The notes under the pieces were generated by a model. It was given only the letters and a program-made list of their open reading frames with translations, did not search any database and had not been told where the DNA came from. 33,710 bases of DNA. Origin: Bacteroidota bacterium. GTDB taxonomy: Bacteria; Bacteroidota; Bacteroidia; Chitinophagales; UBA10324. Below are positions 30,329-33,710 of the stretch, piece by piece. The stretch covers positions 1-33,710 of the forward strand of contig BJGQ01000038.1 of assembly GCA_014190575.1 (NCBI GenBank), read 5' to 3'. Position numbers and translations under genes: made by a program. Numbering within the stretch: position 1 is the stretch's first letter; each line of letters opens with the position of its first letter.

Positions 30329-31795
30329 ATGCCACTGAGCAACTCCAAGATTGCACTCGAAGGTTTAACTTATGATGATGTATTAATGCTTCCTGCTTAT
30401 TCGGAGGTGCTTCCCCGCGATACTGATATAACCACCCGCCTTACCAACGACATTCAATTGCATGCGCCCATCATTTCGGCAGCAATGGATACTGTAACAG
30501 AATCTTCATTGGCTATTGCCATTGCACAAGTTGGCGGCATCGGTATTCTACATAAGAACATGACCATTGAACAGCAGGCCGAACAGGTTCGTAAAGTAAA
30601 ACGAAGTGAGAGTGGCATTATCACCGACCCGATTACGCTGAATGAGAATGACACCATTGGTCGTGCTGTGCAAATTATGAAGGAAAATAAAATCGGGGGC
30701 ATTCCTATTGTGAACAGCAAGAATGATTTAGTTGGCATACTCACAAACCGCGATTTGCGTTTCGAAAAAAACATGAAGCAATTGGTGCGCGATGTAATGA
30801 CGAAAGATAAACTCGTTACCGCACCCGAAGGCACCGACATGAAGAAAGCAGAATTGATTCTTCAGGATTACAAAGTGGAAAAACTTCCGGTAGTAAATAA
30901 AAAAGGAAAACTTGTCGGGCTTATTACTTACAAGGATATTCTGAAACTGAAAAGTTTTCCGAACTCATGCAAAGATTTTAAAGGAAGATTAATTGTAGGT
31001 GCAGCGGTAGGTGTAACAGCCGATACTTTCGACAGAGTGAGTGCATTGCTCGCGGTTGGTTGCGATGTAATTGCAGTTGACACTGCTCACGGTCATTCGC
31101 TCGGTGTGTTGAACATGGTGAAGAGTTTGAAAAAAGAATTTAAAAATTTACAACTCATAGCTGGCAATGTGGCAACCGGTGCCGGAGCAAAAGCATTGGC
31201 TGATGCAGGCGCTGATGCGGTGAAGGTTGGCGTTGGTCCCGGAAGTATTTGCACCACACGAATAGTAACAGGCGCCGGTGTTCCGCAACTCACCGCAGTG
31301 ATGGAAGCAGCTGCAGCATTGAAAGGAAAAATTCCGGTGATAGCTGATGGAGGAATTCGTTACACAGGTGACATTGTAAAAGCAATTGCTGCAGGAGCTG
31401 ATTGTGTAATGGCGGGGTCACTGTTTGCCGGAGTGGAAGAATCACCGGGTGAAACAATTATTTACGAAGGACGGAAATTCAAATCGTATCGCGGCATGGG
31501 CTCCATTGAAGCCATGCACGAAGGAAGCAAGGACCGGTATTTTCAGGATGCGGAAGACGACATAAAAAAATTGGTGCCTGAAGGAATTGTTGGTCGTGTT
31601 CCGTTCAAAGGAACTCTGGCTGAAGTGATGAATCAATACATCGGTGGATTGCGCGCGGGCATGGGTTACACCGGTTCGAAAAATATTTCCACTTTGCAAA
31701 AAGCAAAATTCGTTCGCATGACCAATGCCGGAATGAAAGAAAGTCATGTGCACGATGTGGTGATTACGAAGGAAGCGCCGAATTATAGCAGATAA
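30329..31795 (+). CDS. guaB: IMP dehydrogenase
   Basis: Oxidises IMP to XMP with NAD+, the first committed step of GTP synthesis. The 488-aa enzyme has the N-terminal [17 protein letters not shown], two CBS domains at about 95-205 inserted in the TIM barrel, catalytic Cys308 in [18 protein letters not shown], the [10 protein letters not shown] phosphate-binding turn, and the mobile flap RYFQ. The C-terminus is complete. Start ATG 30329 lies 22 bases after a perfect -7 box. It is followed after 12 bases by pheS. Confidence 0.97.
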   Translation: MPLSNSKIALEGLTYDDVLMLPAYSEVLPRDTDITTRLTNDIQLHAPIISAAMDTVTESSLAIAIAQVGGIGILHKNMTIEQQAEQVRKVKRSESGIITDPITLNENDTIGRAVQIMKENKIGGIPIVNSKNDLVGILTNRDLRFEKNMKQLVRDVMTKDKLVTAPEGTDMKKAELILQDYKVEKLPVVNKKGKLVGLITYKDILKLKSFPNSCKDFKGRLIVGAAVGVTADTFDRVSALLAVGCDVIAVDTAHGHSLGVLNMVKSLKKEFKNLQLIAGNVATGAGAKALADAGADAVKVGVGPGSICTTRIVTGAGVPQLTAVMEAAAALKGKIPVIADGGIRYTGDIVKAIAAGADCVMAGSLFAGVEESPGETIIYEGRKFKSYRGMGSIEAMHEGSKDRYFQDAEDDIKKLVPEGIVGRVPFKGTLAEVMNQYIGGLRAGMGYTGSKNISTLQKAKFVRMTNAGMKESHVHDVVITKEAPNYSR

Positions 31796-31807
31796 AAAAT
31801 ATTTCTA

Positions 31808-32806
31808 ATGGACATATTCGAAAAAGCAAAACAATTAAAATCAGAAATTGAAAATCAGTTGCCTGATGCGGCAGAAGCATTGGAACAATTCAGAATAAAA
31901 TATCTCGGCAGTAAAAATGTGCTGAAAGATTTATTCAACTCCATTAAAGAAGTTCCGAACGAACGGAAGAAGGAATTCGGTCAAGTAGTGAATGAACTCA
32001 AACAAATTGCAGAGGAGAAATTCAATTCGTTAAAAGAAAAAATTGGGGGAGAAAAAAAATCTTCTGTTCAAAATAATATTGATCTCACCATGCCCGGCGA
32101 CCCGATTTGGAAGGGCTCACGCCATCCGGTGAACATTGTGAAGAATGAAGTAATAGAAATTTTTGCACGCATTGGTTTCACTGTTGCTGAAGGTCCCGAG
32201 ATTGAAGATGAGTGGCACAACTTCACTGCTCTCAACACACCTGATGACCATCCGGCGCGCGACATGACCGATACATTTTACATTCAACAAGACCCTGCTC
32301 TTGTGTTGCGCTCGCAAACATCAACGGTGCAGGTACGGGTGATGGAAACAACTAAACCGCCAATCAGAATTATTTCTCCTGGAAGAGTTTATCGAAACGA
32401 AACCATTTCATACAAGCATCATGTTTTCTTTCATCAGTTGGAAGGATTATACATTGACCACAAAGTTTCGTTCGCTGATTTGAAGCAGACTCTTTACTAC
32501 TTCGTGCAGGAATTTTTTGGTGAAGATTTCGAAATTCGTTTTCGTCCGAGTTATTTTCCGTTCACTGAACCATCAGCGGAAATGGATATAAGAAAAAAAG
32601 GAACAGAGCGATGGATGGAAATTTTGGGTTGCGGAATGGTGCATCCGAAAGTGTTACAGAACTGCAACATCAATCCAGAAGAGTTCAAAGGTTTTGCATT
32701 TGGAATGGGAATAGAACGACTCGCCATACAGCGCTTCGGCATTCCTGATATCAGAATGTTGTTTGAAAATGATGTTAGGTTCTTGCGGCAGTTTTCTAAT
32801 GCATAA
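31808..32806 (+). CDS. pheS: Phenylalanine-tRNA ligase alpha subunit
   Basis: The catalytic alpha subunit of the (alpha-beta)2 PheRS. The 332-aa protein has the N-terminal coiled coil (1-85), GSRHPVNIVKNEVIEIF, class II motif 2 (ISPGRVYRNE ... VFFHQLEG), the PSYFPFTEPSAEMDI segment, and motif 3 (GFAFGMGIERLAIQRFG). pheT is not next to it, so the two subunit genes are split in this genome. The next gene starts 12 bases downstream in the same frame. Confidence 0.96.
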   Translation: MDIFEKAKQLKSEIENQLPDAAEALEQFRIKYLGSKNVLKDLFNSIKEVPNERKKEFGQVVNELKQIAEEKFNSLKEKIGGEKKSSVQNNIDLTMPGDPIWKGSRHPVNIVKNEVIEIFARIGFTVAEGPEIEDEWHNFTALNTPDDHPARDMTDTFYIQQDPALVLRSQTSTVQVRVMETTKPPIRIISPGRVYRNETISYKHHVFFHQLEGLYIDHKVSFADLKQTLYYFVQEFFGEDFEIRFRPSYFPFTEPSAEMDIRKKGTERWMEILGCGMVHPKVLQNCNINPEEFKGFAFGMGIERLAIQRFGIPDIRMLFENDVRFLRQFSNA

Positions 32807-32818
32807 ATATTTCTTAGT

Positions 32819-33682
32819 TTGAAATCTCTCTCTGAAATAAAAACAATTGCAATTGCTGGTGCCGGCACCATGGGAGCTGGCATTGCGCAAGTGTGTGCAC
32901 TATCAGGATACGATACCTGGTTGTATGATGTAGCTGAAACTGCATTGCAAAAAGGAATGATGCTGATAGAAAAAAATCTTTCTGTAGCTATTGAAAAAGG
33001 AAAACTAAGTGAAGAAGAAAAACAGAAAACACTTTTAAAAATAAAAACCAACACTGCAATTACAGATTTGAAATGTGATGTGTTGATTGAAGCGGTGTTG
33101 GAAAAATTAGAAGTGAAACAGGAATTATTCAGAAAAGTGATTGAAGTAAATGGTGATGATTGCATTCTTGCCACAAACACTTCTTCCATTCCAATCACAA
33201 AAATTGCTGAAGGAATTTCTCATCCGGAAAGAATTGTAGGAATGCACTTTTTCAATCCGCCTCACTTAATGAAATTAGTGGAAGTGGTTTCCGGAAAAGA
33301 AACTTCACTTAAAGTGGCGCAACTGATTTTTGATTTGTCAAAAAAATTGGGCAAGCATCCGGTGATGGCGAAGGACCGTCCAGGCTTTATTGTTAACCGC
33401 ATCGGCAAACTTTATCACACCGAGCCGATAAAAATTCTGGAAGAAGGAATTGCAGATGTTGAAACCATTGATGCATTGATGGAGGCAAGCGGTTTTAAAA
33501 TGGGTCCGTTCAAACTGATTGACCTGATTGGAGTAGATGCAAATCTCAATGTCACCAAATCATTGTATGAATTGATGGAGCTTGAAGAAAAATTCAAACC
33601 GAGTATTACACAACAAAAATTGGTAGATGAAGGAAAACTCGGTAAAAAATCCGGCGAAGGATTTTATAAATACAACAAGTAG
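32819..33682 (+). CDS. 3-hydroxyacyl-CoA (3-hydroxybutyryl-CoA) dehydrogenase
   Basis: NAD-dependent oxidation of 3-hydroxyacyl-CoA to 3-oxoacyl-CoA, in beta-oxidation or butyrate/PHB-type metabolism. The 287-aa protein has the dinucleotide-binding IAGAGTMGAGIAQ at 12-24, NTSSIPITKIA, the catalytic His in VGMHFFNPPHLMKLVEVV, and KDRPGFIVNRI at the start of the C-terminal domain. TTG at 32819 is used as the start because the frame upstream holds only ATA, TTT, CTT and AGT before the pheS stop, and the first ATG lies inside the nucleotide-binding motif. It is probably co-transcribed with pheS. The symbol is withheld because chain-length preference cannot be told. Confidence 0.92.
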   Translation: MKSLSEIKTIAIAGAGTMGAGIAQVCALSGYDTWLYDVAETALQKGMMLIEKNLSVAIEKGKLSEEEKQKTLLKIKTNTAITDLKCDVLIEAVLEKLEVKQELFRKVIEVNGDDCILATNTSSIPITKIAEGISHPERIVGMHFFNPPHLMKLVEVVSGKETSLKVAQLIFDLSKKLGKHPVMAKDRPGFIVNRIGKLYHTEPIKILEEGIADVETIDALMEASGFKMGPFKLIDLIGVDANLNVTKSLYELMELEEKFKPSITQQKLVDEGKLGKKSGEGFYKYNK

Positions 33683-33689
33683 CAGTACT

Positions 33690-33697
33690 TACATTTG
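33690..33697 (+). promoter_or_regulatory. -7 promoter box (TACATTTG) for the next gene
   Basis: A perfect TAnnTTTG eight bases after the dehydrogenase stop and five bases before an ATG at 33703. No TTG was found at -33. The identical octamer precedes rplM, guaB and the deiminase gene. Confidence 0.5.
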
Positions 33698-33702
33698 AAG
33701 CG

Positions 33703-33710
33703 ATGTCTTT
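33703..33710 (+). CDS. Possible start of a gene running off the right edge
   Basis: ATG TCT TT follows a perfect -7 box by five bases, as seen for mqnC and the M16 gene in this window. Only two full codons are visible, so nothing can be said about the product. Confidence 0.3.

Noticed and set aside
32551-33198. A 215-codon minus-strand open frame across the pheS/dehydrogenase junction
   Set aside because: It lies antisense to two well-recognised genes and its translation is Ser/Phe-rich without domain features.
1-33710. CRISPR arrays, tRNA/rRNA genes, insertion sequences, prophage or restriction genes
   Set aside because: No regularly spaced repeats, clover-leaf sequences, transposase or integrase motifs were seen on either strand.

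Overview
The window is a chromosomal piece of a Bacteroidota (Bacteroidetes) genome. Evidence: several C-terminal sorting domains of the type IX secretion system (T9SS), a gliding-motility-type (CHU_C) C-terminus, no Shine-Dalgarno motifs ahead of the ribosomal genes, and perfect or near-perfect TAnnTTTG -7 promoter boxes just upstream of many start codons. A futalosine-pathway menaquinone gene (mqnC) and an apparent kynurenine-degradation gene pair would fit an aerobic, environmental lineage such as Chitinophagia, Saprospiria or Cytophagia, but the class cannot be fixed from this sequence.

Layout. 1-2436 (+): tail of a probable short-chain dehydrogenase, an aldehyde dehydrogenase plus RidA pair that looks like the lower kynurenine/2-aminomuconate branch, then recX. 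2440-5545: corA (-), a NifU-like Fe-S protein (+), then a SIMPL-domain protein and scpB (both -). 5811-8622 (+): a compact translation operon rplM-rpsI-rpsB-tsf with a clear promoter at its head and a strong intrinsic terminator at its end. Its uS2 protein has an unusual acidic linker and a Gly/Arg-rich RGG-like tail. 8711-10125 (+): pyrH and a NodB-type polysaccharide deacetylase.

10128-30156 is dominated by six large T9SS cargo genes: an M64 metallopeptidase (-), a beta-solenoid-like surface protein broken by a frameshift (-), a secreted peptidylarginine/agmatine-deiminase-family enzyme (+), a glycine-rich surface protein (+), a CHU_C protein (+) and an Asp-box beta-propeller protein (-). 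Housekeeping genes sit between them: a small Spy/CpxP-like periplasmic protein, mqnC, and a two-subunit M16 peptidase. The two M16 genes are separated by two cargo genes that carry their own promoter and terminators.

30299-33682 (+) returns to core metabolism: guaB, pheS and a 3-hydroxyacyl-CoA dehydrogenase, followed by a promoter-like box and possibly the first codons of another gene. No tRNA, rRNA, CRISPR array, transposase or integrase was seen. The most useful observations are the frameshift at 15657-15666, the reading of apparent TTG starts as promoter boxes (rplM, mqnC), the very short predicted 5' leaders, the RGG-tailed uS2, the secreted deiminase with a complete set of catalytic residues, and the interrupted M16 pair. 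No wholly new defence or mobile system was recognised.
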